Shown here: one piece after another, positions 11,021 through 20,500 of the stretch
Layout: every line of letters begins with the position of its first letter
Numbering within the stretch: the stretch's first letter is position 1
Source: JACPYM01 sp031423495
GTDB lineage: Bacteria > Acidobacteriota > Blastocatellia > RBC074
Direction of reading: 5' to 3'
Assembly: GCA_031423495.1 (NCBI GenBank)
Contig: JANPFP010000042.1
Coordinates: 1-64,000, forward strand
Length of the DNA: 64,000 bases
The notes under the pieces: model-generated
Told to the model about the DNA's origin: nothing
What the model saw: only the letters and a program-made list of their open reading frames with translations
Database searches by the model: none
Made by a program: the position numbers and the translations under genes

Positions 11021-11034
11021 CTAATGGGAGAACT

Positions 11035-11936
11035 ATGAAAAACGTAACCAACCAGTTGCCGACCAATACCTCTAGAGCAAAGGTGATAATTGAGGGGCTT
11101 TTCGTTTTCTGTATCAACGAAGCAAAGAAGTACGCAGAATTTGGCGTTTACGAGCTTGCAGACGAGCATGACTTTTCGATCAAAATTAAAAAGTTAACGT
11201 ATGACGCAGAAGAGCCTGAGCAGGTAGGTGAAACCATCGAGCTAAAACCTCGAGGTCTTGATGGACACATGAATCACATCACTATTGGCGTAAAGAATCG
11301 AGAAGCAGATATTTCTGTTTATCAAAATGATTTGCTTGGGGAGAAAATTTTCATGACCGACCCAAAAAAATCAAAGATATTAATCCTAATAAGGAAGAGT
11401 ATGAAAGCGATTTTCGTTGGGTGATTGATTTGGAGGGACCGCGATTTCACAATCGAAAGTTCGAGATCACCCCTGGAACTATTGATCGCAAGATCAAAAT
11501 CGTGAATGGTGTTGTGTCGACCCACGAAATAGGCTCACGCATAGTTAAGAAGGCGTTTCCTAAAGCGTCCAAACAAAAACCGACGCTTGAGCGATGCTAT
11601 GTTACCTATCAACTAGCCGTTGATTTGGTTACAGACTCAGCAAATAACCCCATCTTTATCTCTTGCGGAACGTCTTCGTCTGACGTGGCAAGCGAAATAC
11701 AGCTAATACCTTCAAAGAACTATTATTACCAAATAACTTTGGATAATAACTGTGAGCGCCCTGAAGACGTAAAGAGACATTTTAGCGATTTTCAACACTA
11801 CTATAACGCCCTTGCCGGTGTTTTAGCAGAGGACCGGCTTGATTTTGAACGGTACGAAGGGGCAGGAAGCAGGATTACTCCCTGCGATTTGATTTTCTTA
11901 GGTCAACACGAAGAATTGGTAGCTACCAAGCAGTAG
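11035..11936 (+). CDS. Unknown protein encoded in two frames, joined by a -1 shift at an A7 run
   Basis: I do not recognise this family. GGGAGAA lies directly before the ATG at 11035, and the gene starts 14 bases after the CHAT stop. Read in one frame it ends at 11424 (129 residues). However, the frame entered by a -1 step at A7 (11364-11370) reads on coherently from IKDINPNKEEYESDFRW into a segment ending at 11936. The joined product would be about 300 residues, soluble and without a signal peptide. In the downstream frame a GTG at 11421 overlaps the upstream stop, so separate translation as two proteins is also possible. Three explanations remain: one missing A in the sequence, a true inactivating deletion, or programmed -1 frameshifting at A_AAA_AAA, which is correctly phased. 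Composition is AT-rich like its neighbours. Position between a CHAT protease and a papain-like peptidase suggests a partner, sensor or substrate role (inference). Confidence 0.6.
11364..11370 (+). other. A7 slippery-type heptamer at the frame junction
   Basis: Seven A residues sit in the phase A|AAA|AAA relative to the upstream frame, which is the classical bacterial -1 slippery arrangement. Adding one A would fuse the two halves of the gene without any shift. I see no strong stem-loop just downstream, and the purine-rich GGGGAG upstream lies about 22 bases away, farther than in the known dnaX site. Evidence for programmed use is therefore weak. Confidence 0.45.
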
Positions 11937-12047
11937 AGTGTAATCGTTAGCTAGGCGGAAGCTAAAAATTAAAATGAGGCTGCTGGCTTAATAAAACGCT
12001 AGTCAGCGGTTTCAATGACATTACCGCTAAATCCTGAGGGAGACAAA

Positions 12048-13391
12048 ATGGATAAAAAACACTATCACCGGCAAAGTGAGCCCGAATGGTGTGGCGTTGC
12101 ATCAATACAGATGGTTTTAGGCTATCTGGCAGGTAAGTCATTTTCTAGTTTTCCTGACTCGCAGTTTGTTATCAAAGATAATAGCACCGTAAGCTCGCAT
12201 TTAGCCCCTTGGGATTGGGAGAAGTATGACGCTTATTTTCTTTACCCAGACGAGATCGCTAATGGATTAGCGTATTTTGTAGAAAATAATAAATATGAAG
12301 CTGCCATTGAGCCAACGATTACAGTAGATAACGCTGGTTCATACTTGGCATACGCAAAAGATTATTTTTTGATGTCCCTGCAAGGCTATTTATCAGGCTT
12401 AAGTAAGTTCCCCATAACGTCAGTTCACAGCAGGCTTGATTATGCAATTGAAGTGACGATCCCTTCTGTTTATCAGGAACTAATCACTAAATCGCCGGTA
12501 GCGATTTATGCAGGGCATTGGGTAGTATTAACGAAGTTTCAGGAAGGCGATACTGTCAGTGGCCTGTTAGGATTTGATCCATTCTTGCCTAAGTCAATTG
12601 GAGTCCCTTATCCTGATGATAGCCATGAAGTAGACGATCAAGATAACTGCCATGAGGTTATCATTCATATTAGCTGTGAGGAGGAAGTTTTTGGAAAAAA
12701 TTTCCCTAGACCGTCTCGCATTGCCATTGTTTGGAAATTAGACTCCGACTCTTCTTCTTCAAAAAGAACCCCTAACCCTAAGCTAGATCGTTCTCCTCTT
12801 CCGCGTAAGCCGCAAAGCTGTAATAACCTGAGGTTTGATTCGGCGATAGCTCAGTCACTCTTTGATCAGATGACTGCTTTAGGTTTAAGAGCGCAACCGC
12901 CCTGTTCGGTATACCTTAGCCAAGTGACGATTAGCTCTGGCGGTGTCCCCTCAAAATTCAGGATAGGTACGCCAAGGCTTGTCCGGCGATTGGATGGTTT
13001 TTGCGACGATTATTACCTTGTGCCGTTATTAAAGGCTAATGGGCAAAGCGCGGTTTTAGCTCGCATTGACGCCCCAACAGGAAAGTATCTTGACTCACTA
13101 TATTATTTTGACTCTCCCTTTCTTATAGACGAAGCTACTTTGGAAGATGTCCCAACGCAAAAAGACTTGATCGAAACGATTGTACCTGCGCGCTTGATTG
13201 AAATGGGGAAAAAGAAATGGGTTACGCCATTTCAAGAGCAGATAAGGAGTAAAAGGAATCCCCCGGAAATGGTATGGCTCCCATGCAAGCAATCAATTTC
13301 AGCGTTTCTCCCCTTTTTTGTTATCAAAGCTGGTAAAGACAGATTCTTCGTGCGAATTGACGGACGAGTATTTTGGAACCTCACGTATTGA
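12048..13391 (+). CDS. Papain-like/C39-like cysteine peptidase with unknown C-terminal domain
   Basis: Predicted cytoplasmic cysteine peptidase of 447 residues. The N-terminal half has a papain-like arrangement: Q9 and C15 in QSEPEWCGVAS (the same six-residue Gln-to-Cys spacing as papain), H157 in YAGHWVVLT and D177 in LGFDP. Together these give a plausible oxyanion-hole Gln plus a Cys/His/Asp triad, as in the Peptidase_C39_2 and papain-like bacterial families. About 20 acidic and serine-rich residues near 220-250 link it to a C-terminal region (250-447) that I cannot assign. There is no signal peptide or membrane segment. The start at 12048 is chosen for GAGGGAGA just upstream; an in-frame ATG at 12015 lacks one. 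AT-rich composition matches the preceding gene and the distal CHAT gene. The neighbourhood suggests a protease cascade or effector role, which is inference. A role in bacteriocin-type processing is less likely because no ABC transporter is nearby. Confidence 0.7.
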   Translation: MDKKHYHRQSEPEWCGVASIQMVLGYLAGKSFSSFPDSQFVIKDNSTVSSHLAPWDWEKYDAYFLYPDEIANGLAYFVENNKYEAAIEPTITVDNAGSYLAYAKDYFLMSLQGYLSGLSKFPITSVHSRLDYAIEVTIPSVYQELITKSPVAIYAGHWVVLTKFQEGDTVSGLLGFDPFLPKSIGVPYPDDSHEVDDQDNCHEVIIHISCEEEVFGKNFPRPSRIAIVWKLDSDSSSSKRTPNPKLDRSPLPRKPQSCNNLRFDSAIAQSLFDQMTALGLRAQPPCSVYLSQVTISSGGVPSKFRIGTPRLVRRLDGFCDDYYLVPLLKANGQSAVLARIDAPTGKYLDSLYYFDSPFLIDEATLEDVPTQKDLIETIVPARLIEMGKKKWVTPFQEQIRSKRNPPEMVWLPCKQSISAFLPFFVIKAGKDRFFVRIDGRVFWNLTY

Positions 13392-13478
13392 CAGTTGCCG
13401 TCATACGCGCGTACGGCCTCACCATCGCAAACAATGGTGACGCATCCACAATCAACTTTTCCGACAAAGAGGAAGCAG

Positions 13479-13823
13479 ATGAGTACCATTCGTATTCACT
13501 TTGATGACCTGTGCGCGTTTTTCACGAAATATCCTGAGCGCCTGATGGTAGGAATGATGCCCACGGAGGGCGAGGGGGCGGAACCCGTACATGAGCCGCA
13601 CGTCGTCATTCTGCGGGGGCGTAGTGGTGCGGGAATATCGGGGCTTTGACGAAGTTCACGGCGATATTTCGTTGCGCGTCTTTCCGCAAGGCGCTCCGCT
13701 GAGTCGGCACGAGGCGGCCAGCGACGACGACCCGCGCAAGCTCTTCGATGGGCGTATGAAGTCAAAGTTGAAAATGACTTGGTGCTTGACCAAATGCCGC
13801 GACCTCGTGTCGTAGAAGTTTAG
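13479..13823 (+). pseudogene. Small unknown gene disrupted by two compensating G-run indels
   Basis: AAAGAGGAA precedes the ATG at 13479. The first frame reads MSTIRIHFDDLCAFF... to a stop at 13649. A coherent protein is recovered only by dropping one G at 13615-13619 (G5), giving a VVVREYRGFDEVHGDISL stretch, and adding one G near 13749-13753, after which the frame ends AYEVKVENDLVLDQM...VVEV at 13823. The two shifts cancel, so the total length stays a multiple of three (about 114 residues). Function is unknown, and there is no signal peptide or membrane segment. Either the gene is decaying or these are homopolymer sequencing errors; the nearby A7 shift makes the second option serious. It is GC-rich again, unlike the genes before it. 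Confidence 0.5.
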
Positions 13824-13859
13824 GTTTGTTGCTAACAAACTCGCTCGGCACTTCTGATG

Positions 13860-14133
13860 CCACGAGCTTGTCTCGTGGTGACTCACGATCCTTGCTCAAC
13901 ACCCGCACCGTGACCCTCCACGAGACAAGCTCGTGGCATCGGCTGCCAGCCTCTTCCCTTTTTTAGCTACCCGCGTGACTCTCCACGAGACAAGCTCGTG
14001 GCATCGGCTGCCAGCCTCTTTCCTTTTTTAGCTACCCGCGTGACCCTCCACGAGACAAGCTCGTGGCATCGGCTGCCAGCCTCTTTCCTTTTTTATAGCT
14101 ACCCGCGTGACCCTCCACGAGACAAGCTCGTGG
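13860..14133. repeat. Array of 65-bp tandem repeats carrying a 19-bp palindrome
   Basis: The palindrome CCACGAGACAAGCTCGTGG (7-bp arms, 5-base loop) occurs at 13918-13936, 13983-14001, 14048-14066 and 14115-14133, with one copy in opposite orientation at 13860-13878. The four direct copies lie in near-identical units beginning at 13910, 13975, 14040 and 14107, so periods are 65, 65 and 67 bases. Each unit also contains a pyrimidine-rich CCTTTTTTA stretch after the hairpin. Spacing and palindromy resemble REP/BIME-type elements rather than CRISPR, because the spacers are the same in every unit. No transposase lies next to this array. Confidence 0.85.
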
Positions 14134-14136
14134 CAT

Positions 14137-14259
14137 CGTTTCAAATACGCCCTGTTGGCAGGCATCATTGGCTTGCCGCCTTACGAGCGAAAAGAATTTA
14201 CCGAAAACCGCTTTCGGCTTAACTGGCTACCTGAACAACCTATTCGCACGAGTTATTGA
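14137..14259 (+). pseudogene. Possible C-terminal gene remnant after the repeat array
   Basis: One frame reads FKYALLAGIIGLPPYERKEF and continues through a plausible hydrophilic tail ending ...QPIRTSY before a TGA at 14257-14259. The residue make-up looks like the real end of a protein rather than chance, but there is no start codon or upstream coding frame: the palindromic array abuts it directly. I suspect the array or a deletion removed the 5' part. The family is not recognised. Confidence 0.35.
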
Positions 14260-14293
14260 TCGCGCGCTTCCCGAATCGGTACCGCGACCGGTA

Positions 14294-14315
14294 GGCAGCG
14301 CGCGCCCGCGCTGCC
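14294..14315. other. Strong GC hairpin in the intergenic region
   Basis: GGCAGCGCG and CGCGCTGCC form a 9-bp stem around a CGCC loop. No T-run follows immediately, so it is not a clear intrinsic terminator. It marks the end of the decayed region and precedes the conserved leader of the next gene. The remaining intergenic sequence between 14260 and 14525 holds only this hairpin and that leader. Confidence 0.5.
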
Positions 14316-14328
14316 GGTATTGATCTCC

Positions 14329-14486
14329 ACAAAATTTTTTACTTCTCCGCCGTGATGTTTTAGACGTTCGTAACATACCTGAATGAGATGAATCAGTTTC
14401 ACAGCTAATCAGCTTTAGTCACATAACGTAACTCAACTCGCTGGTCGTGAGGCATACGGTCAGGCAGGAAAGGTCTGTCTTCGCGC
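14329..14486 (+). promoter_or_regulatory. Conserved leader, copy 1 (upstream of the giant adhesin)
   Basis: This stretch is closely similar to 27268-27425, upstream of the S74 gene. Shared blocks include GCCGTGATGTTTT, TAACATACCT, GAGATGAATCAGTTTCACAG, TAATCAGCTTTAGTCACA and TACGGTCAG. The similarity stops before the coding regions, which are unrelated. Both copies run into a GC hairpin with an 11-base loop (CGCGC...GCGCG here). It ends about 40 bases before the ATG at 14526. A shared promoter plus structured 5' untranslated region is the simplest reading. It does not match the c-di-GMP-I riboswitch core that I know. Confidence 0.65.
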
Positions 14487-14525
14487 CGACCATAAACGCG
14501 CGGTTAACAGTTCAGAGGAGCAACT

Positions 14526-17500
14526 ATGAAATCCCAATCCACTCTCTCCAATCAATTTCGTACCGTTTCACTTAGCTTGATCTGCCTGTTCGGGCTGGCC
14601 GTGATCGGCAAAGGTCTGTGGCCGAAGCCGGTTTCTTCGGCGCAGCAATTGACAAGTACCTCAAACAAGGCGTTTGCGACACCGACTCCGGCGACGGCTA
14701 CGCCCGCGTTGGATGTGCATGTGAAGGACAAAGAAATTCCTTCGATGGCGTTGATTGGCGAAGAGTTTTGTTACACCGCGCGCCTCACGAACACCGGACC
14801 GTTGGGGATGCCAGGGTATGGGCCTTACATTCGGCTGATCTTGCCGCCGGAACTTGACTTGGCGAGTGCGTCTTTGCCAGGCGTGAGCAATACCGGTACG
14901 GGTACGGAAGCCTCGATTTATCCTCTCGCAGCGAACGATGTGAAATTGGTGGGAACGATTCCTGGCATCAGCGGTTCTACCGGCACGCTGACTGATCCGT
15001 GGAGCAATACAGCGGTAACTGGGGATTCGACTTACAATTTGTGGCTGATTGCTGCGCCTATCGGATCGCTTTATACCGATGAGCCGCCGATTGATCTGAG
15101 GATTTGTTTGAAGTTGGATATGAACGCGAAGCTGGGCGCATTGCTCAAGGTCTGCCATCAGCCGGTTTATCGTTATGGTTTAGCGCCGACTGGCAACACC
15201 GCTATCGAAGGCGCGCAGCAATGCGACCCCGTGATGCCCGTAGTGGTCAAACTCACCAAACGCGCTCCCAAGGGGCCATTCAGCAACAAGACCGATCCGC
15301 CGATAGAAACTGCTACGGGTGATTGCAATCCCATCACCTTTCAACTCGTAGCCAACATCGCCGACGGCAAAACCGTTACGAACATGATTTTCGCTGACAT
15401 GCTGCCGCCGGAAATGATGATGCACGCGACGCCGATTACCATCACGGGCGCGACGGGCACGTTGGGCACTTCGACGGCGGATGGTTTCACTTACAACGTA
15501 CCGACCGCCACGGGTACGGCGAGTAAGGAAGATGTCATTATCGAATTCAAGGCTTTCGTCACAGACATCCTGGATGAGACGAAATGCGAGACGAAGGTGG
15601 TTACGAATACAGCCAAACTCGATTACAGCTACTTGGGCAATCCCATCCTTCCGCAGCAAACCGCGTTACTCAATATCGAAGCCAAGCATGTCGCGTTGCA
15701 AAAAAGCGCCGCCGGACCGAATGCCAACCCGCTGTTTGTTATGCCGGGCGATATGGTGAGTTACACGTTGAGCGCGCAGCTATCCAAAACCGTCAATATC
15801 AATTTGGGGAAAGTGGTTGATAAGTTACCCAATGGCGTCGGCTATGTGGGAAGCGCCGTGGCTTCAATCAACGGCAGCCCTTTTCTGCCGATTGCGGGAA
15901 CTAACATCAATTATGACTCGAACGCTAACACCGTAACTTTTAACATCGGTTCGTTCGCAGCCTGTACGAAGCTGGTGATTCGCTACAAGGGCATGGTCAA
16001 TGAGAAATATAACGCGCCGCTGACTAACCAGAACGTGCTGGCTTCTGACCCGCTCTTGAATGAAGCCGTGATGTTTTATCAGATTCCGAATGGCGGCAAT
16101 ACAGCTTGTCAAGATGACGCCAAAGGTTTGGTCATCGTTAAGCCGGTTGAGATTGAAAAGAAACTCATCACGCCGGAACCGCCCGACGGTTTTGTCCCTG
16201 GTGATGTCGTGAAATTCCAACTGAGCATTTGCGTGCCTTCAGGCGACACCAAAGACATTGAGCTAGCTGACTTTCTGCCATCGCCGATATTTAAGGCTAC
16301 TTCAATCCAGTCCATTGATATTACTTCCTTTGTGCATACGGGGATTGGCGTGGCGAATTACTCGTTCACGACTTCAGATGATGACAACTCCATCAAGTTC
16401 AAAATCATCCCGTCGGTCATCACGACCATGCCCTCGCAACCGGTGTGCTTCCAGATTCAATTTACCGTCAAAGTCACGACTGCTCCCTTTGTTGATGATC
16501 TTTACCTGACCAATCTGTTGCAAAGCAAAAACGTCAATACGCAAAATCAGACGGAATCGCATTTGACGGGCGTGGTCATTCACGTACGCGCGCCGAAGCT
16601 GATGCTGACCAAAGGCGTATTCAGTTCGGATAATAAAAATGCGGTTATCACGCCGCCGCCGACTACGTTGCCGGTCAACGGCGACATCAAGGGCATAGAT
16701 CAAAACGACAAGGTGGTTTTCTATCTGACCGTATTCAATATGGGCGGCGCGCCTGCTTATGGCGTCAAGGTCGAAGACATGTTGCCGCCGGGTTGGATGT
16801 ATCTCAGCGGCATGGCCGTCAGCGGGCCGTCGCCGATGTTTACGACTTCGGGCGCGGTGGGAACCGGGTTGAACGTGAGGGCAACTTATCCGGCGACGAC
16901 GCCTTTGCCCGCCGGCCAAAGCTGGGTGATTAAGATCGAAGCGATGTTGCCCGAATTGATTCGGCCTTGCACCGATTACGTCAATCGGGCGGCGGCGACG
17001 TGGAATTCGGCGGTGGGTGCGGAACTCTTTTCGCCGGCCAAAGACACTGCCACGATTGAAGCGATGAAGCCGATCATTACTAAAACCGTCACTGGCACCA
17101 GCGTCGCCAACACGGCTGGCAATAACGTAGCCATCGGCGAGTTCGTGACTTACGAAATCAAGCTTCAGATTCCCGAAGGAAGTTTTCCGAACGTGAATGT
17201 CACTGACTTTCTGCCGCCGGGAATGTCTGTGATTTATACCCTCGGCCCCGTGGCGACCGCCGATGCTGGCATCACGCCGAGCCTGACGACGGGCGTGATT
17301 GGCACCGGCGGACAAGAGGTGAGCTTTAATTTCGGCACTGTCACTAATTCCAACATCAACAACCTGCCGAGCTTTATCACTTTCACCATTGGCGCAGTGG
17401 TGCTGAACACTACGGGCAACGTCAACGGCACGATGCTGACGAACACGGTTAGCTGGCGGTCGGATGGCTGCCGCATTTCGGCAAGCGCACCGCCGTTGAA

Positions 17501-20500
17501 AATTGTCGAGCCGAAGTTGCAAGTCGTGAAGGTCGCCAAAGGCGCGAATGGTCAGCCGATAACCACCGCCGATGCGGGCGACACGATCAATTATGAAATC
17601 ACCATCTCGCACACTTCAGCCACCACGATGGATGCGTTCGTCGTGGCGTTCAGCGACTTGGTTCCGCCGGGGCAAACTTACAAACCCGGTACGCTGATGC
17701 ACATGGGCGGACTCGCGCCCAACACCGGTTCGTTGCACGAACCGACCAGCTTGACCGACCCGATTACCGCCGGTTGGAGCGTGTTTCCGCTCGGTTCAAC
17801 TTCCACCATCAAGTTCAGCACGATGGTCAGCGACACAGTGCAACCTTGCACTGACCTGACCAATCGCGCGTCGGTCACGTGGACGAGTTTGCCCGGCGGA
17901 GGTTTCCCACCAGAACCGCGTCCGCTGGTTTATTTCGGGGCCACGGGTTTTTGCCCGCGCACCGGCAATCCGAGTGGTTGCGGGTTGAATAATTACGTCG
18001 CCACGGGCGCGGCTGTGCTGGCAGTGCCTGGCCCGAAGATCACGAAATTAGTGATTGGCAACGACAACGAAGTCTCCAGCACGATTGACCCGGACGTGAC
18101 CATCGGCGAATTCATCGTCTATCGGTTGCGCATTGATTTGCCCGACGGCGTGACGCCTTTGTTGCAAGTGACTGATTTCATGCCCGCCGGCTTGCGCGTG
18201 CAAAGCGTCAGCGTCAATGCGTTGAACAACGGCACGACGATTCCGCTGACGAACATTCCCGCGCCGCCCATCACACCAGCGCTGCCACAAGTGTGTCCGG
18301 GTGGCGGCATCATTACGGCTACCTTCGGTTCGATTACCGTGCCGATTGACACCAATCCGGCGAATAATTTTTTCAGCGTCAATGTGCTGGCCGAGGTTTG
18401 CGACATTCCGTCAAATATGGGTATGCCGGGCAATCAGACGATGCTGACCAATTACGCGACCGTGCAGGTGGGCAAGTCGGGCTGCGAAGTCCGCTCGAAC
18501 GACGTGACGATGAAAGTCGTCGAACCGAAACTGACGCTGCGGAAGTTGTTCGACCCGACGATGGTGACCGAGGGCGGCGTGGTGACGATCACTCTGGGCG
18601 TCATCAACAATGGCTTGTCTGACGCTTACTTCGTCAATATCGAAGACCCGTTGCCGACAGCTATTTTTGACAATGTGATGGAAGTGTCGGGAACGCCGAC
18701 AGGCTTTGTGTTTTCCGCGCCCGTAGTCGGTGCGAATACGTTGGCGACGTTTACCGGCGGAACCGTGCCGAAAGGCCAGACGCTGGTTTTCAAAATCAAA
18801 GCGACCATCAAACAGCGTTGTTTGGAAGAGACGTTTAACAACAAGGCGACCATCGTAAGGGCGCGCACCATGCCGCCGCCGCCGCCGCCCGATCAAACCT
18901 TGCTGCCCGAACAGGAACCCACGCAACCGCCGCCGCGCCCGGGACGCGATGTCAGCGGCGCGATGGCGCAGGCTCCGTTGATGATTAAGCCCGGCCCCCA
19001 TTGCGAGTGTTATCAATTGTCGCCCACGCTTTTCGGCAGTCTGGTCGAATGGCTGCGGTTCAACGAAACAGCGGGCGAAGATGCCTTCGACTCGTCTTCG
19101 ATCAACAACCACGGCAAGCTGAAACCGGGTGGCGTCAACCTGCCGACTCGCATTGCCAGCGGCGCAGTGGCAGGCGATCTGAGTTTTGACGGCGTAGGCG
19201 ATCACGTCGAAGCGCCGCCCAATAGCGCGCTCGATTTCGGCACGGGCGATTTCACGCTTGATGCCTGGGTGAAAACGACCGCCGCTGTGGGGACGAAACC
19301 CATTGTGACCAAGCGCATCACGACCGTGATCAACAACACCTTCATCACGACTGGCTATCGGCTCTATCTTGAAAACGGTCGCGTGGCGGCGCAGGTCGCC
19401 ACGGTGAATTATGTCGCGCCAACCACTAGCCCGAACGTAGCGGATGGCGTCTGGCATCAAGTGACGGTAACGGTGCAACGACCAAGCGGCGGCGGCAATC
19501 TGGTGCTTTATGTGGATGGCGTCATGGTTTTCACCGGAACGCCTGCGCTCGCCACCGTCACGACCACCGCGCCTTTGTGGGTGGGCCGCAGCGAAGGCGT
19601 CACGGTCTTCGACAAGGCTTATTTCAAGGGCGAGATTGATGAGGTCGAACTTTTCAACCGCGCGCTGACCGAGTCTGAAGTCAAAGGCATCGTCGCCGCT
19701 GGCAGCAAGGGCAAATGCAGTTGCCCGCAACCGGAGCCGTGCTGTGTGCGTAAGCCTGCTTATCGCGCCGCGCCGAATTTCAACACTGATTACGCCAGTA
19801 TTGGCCCACTCGTTGCGGCGGCGACTTGTTACGCGCCAACCAACGGAGATGGGGATTACGTGTTAGGCATTGCCGATCTGACTGCTTACTCCTCGCAGAC
19901 GAAGAATCAGAACTGGCCTGCGCCCATGTATCACGGTCCCAGCCCCTTGGCGGCGAACCCGAACAGTTGGACGCGCGCTAATTTGGGCAACATCTTCGGC
20001 ATCACGCTGGACAATCAGGGCAACATTTACGTCTCGGCGACTTCGGCCTACAGCGGGGCGGACGCATACGCCACCGGCGGGCCGGGCGCGATCTACAAGA
20101 TTGACTGGAACACGGCGAATATCTCGACCTTTGCCACGCTGCCGAATACCGGCCCCGCGTTGGGCAATGTCACCTATGACTGCCGCAACCATCAATTCTT
20201 CGCCTCTAACCACGAAGACGGATTACTTTATCGCCTCAACCCAGGCGGCATTATCCAAAGCAGTTTCGATCACGGTGTGCTGGGACGGCCCAACGCCGGG
20301 CAGACAGTGTTGACCGACCCTGGTTCGCCGGGCTTCACGCCGCGCGGTCGTCGCATTTGGGGGCTGGCGGTGTTTAACAACCGCGTTTACTACAGCGTCT
20401 GGCAACTGGATGTTAACAATCCGAGCAGCAGCGGAACGCGCAACGAAATATGGTCGGTCGGATTAACCACTGCGGGTGCTTTCGATCCGCTCACGGCGCG

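Noticed and set aside
11421..11936. Separate gene with GTG start overlapping the previous stop.
   Set aside because: The frame is already protein-like upstream of the GTG, so a shift at the A7 run explains it better; a true separate start is kept as an alternative in the annotation.
13860..14133. CRISPR array in the palindromic repeats.
   Set aside because: The spacers are identical in every unit and no cas genes are present; the palindrome and spacing fit REP-like repeats.
14329..14486. c-di-GMP-I (GEMM) riboswitch in the conserved leader.
   Set aside because: The conserved core with its GNAAA loop and CCUCCGGCC-type blocks is not visible; similarity to known riboswitches was not recognised.
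18411..19730. Long minus-strand open frame (439 codons) opposite the giant adhesin; similar ones at 16374-17612 and 4208-4825.
   Set aside because: Their residue make-up is Arg/His-rich and repeat-like, as expected from the complement of GC-rich repetitive coding DNA; the + strand frames have clear domains.
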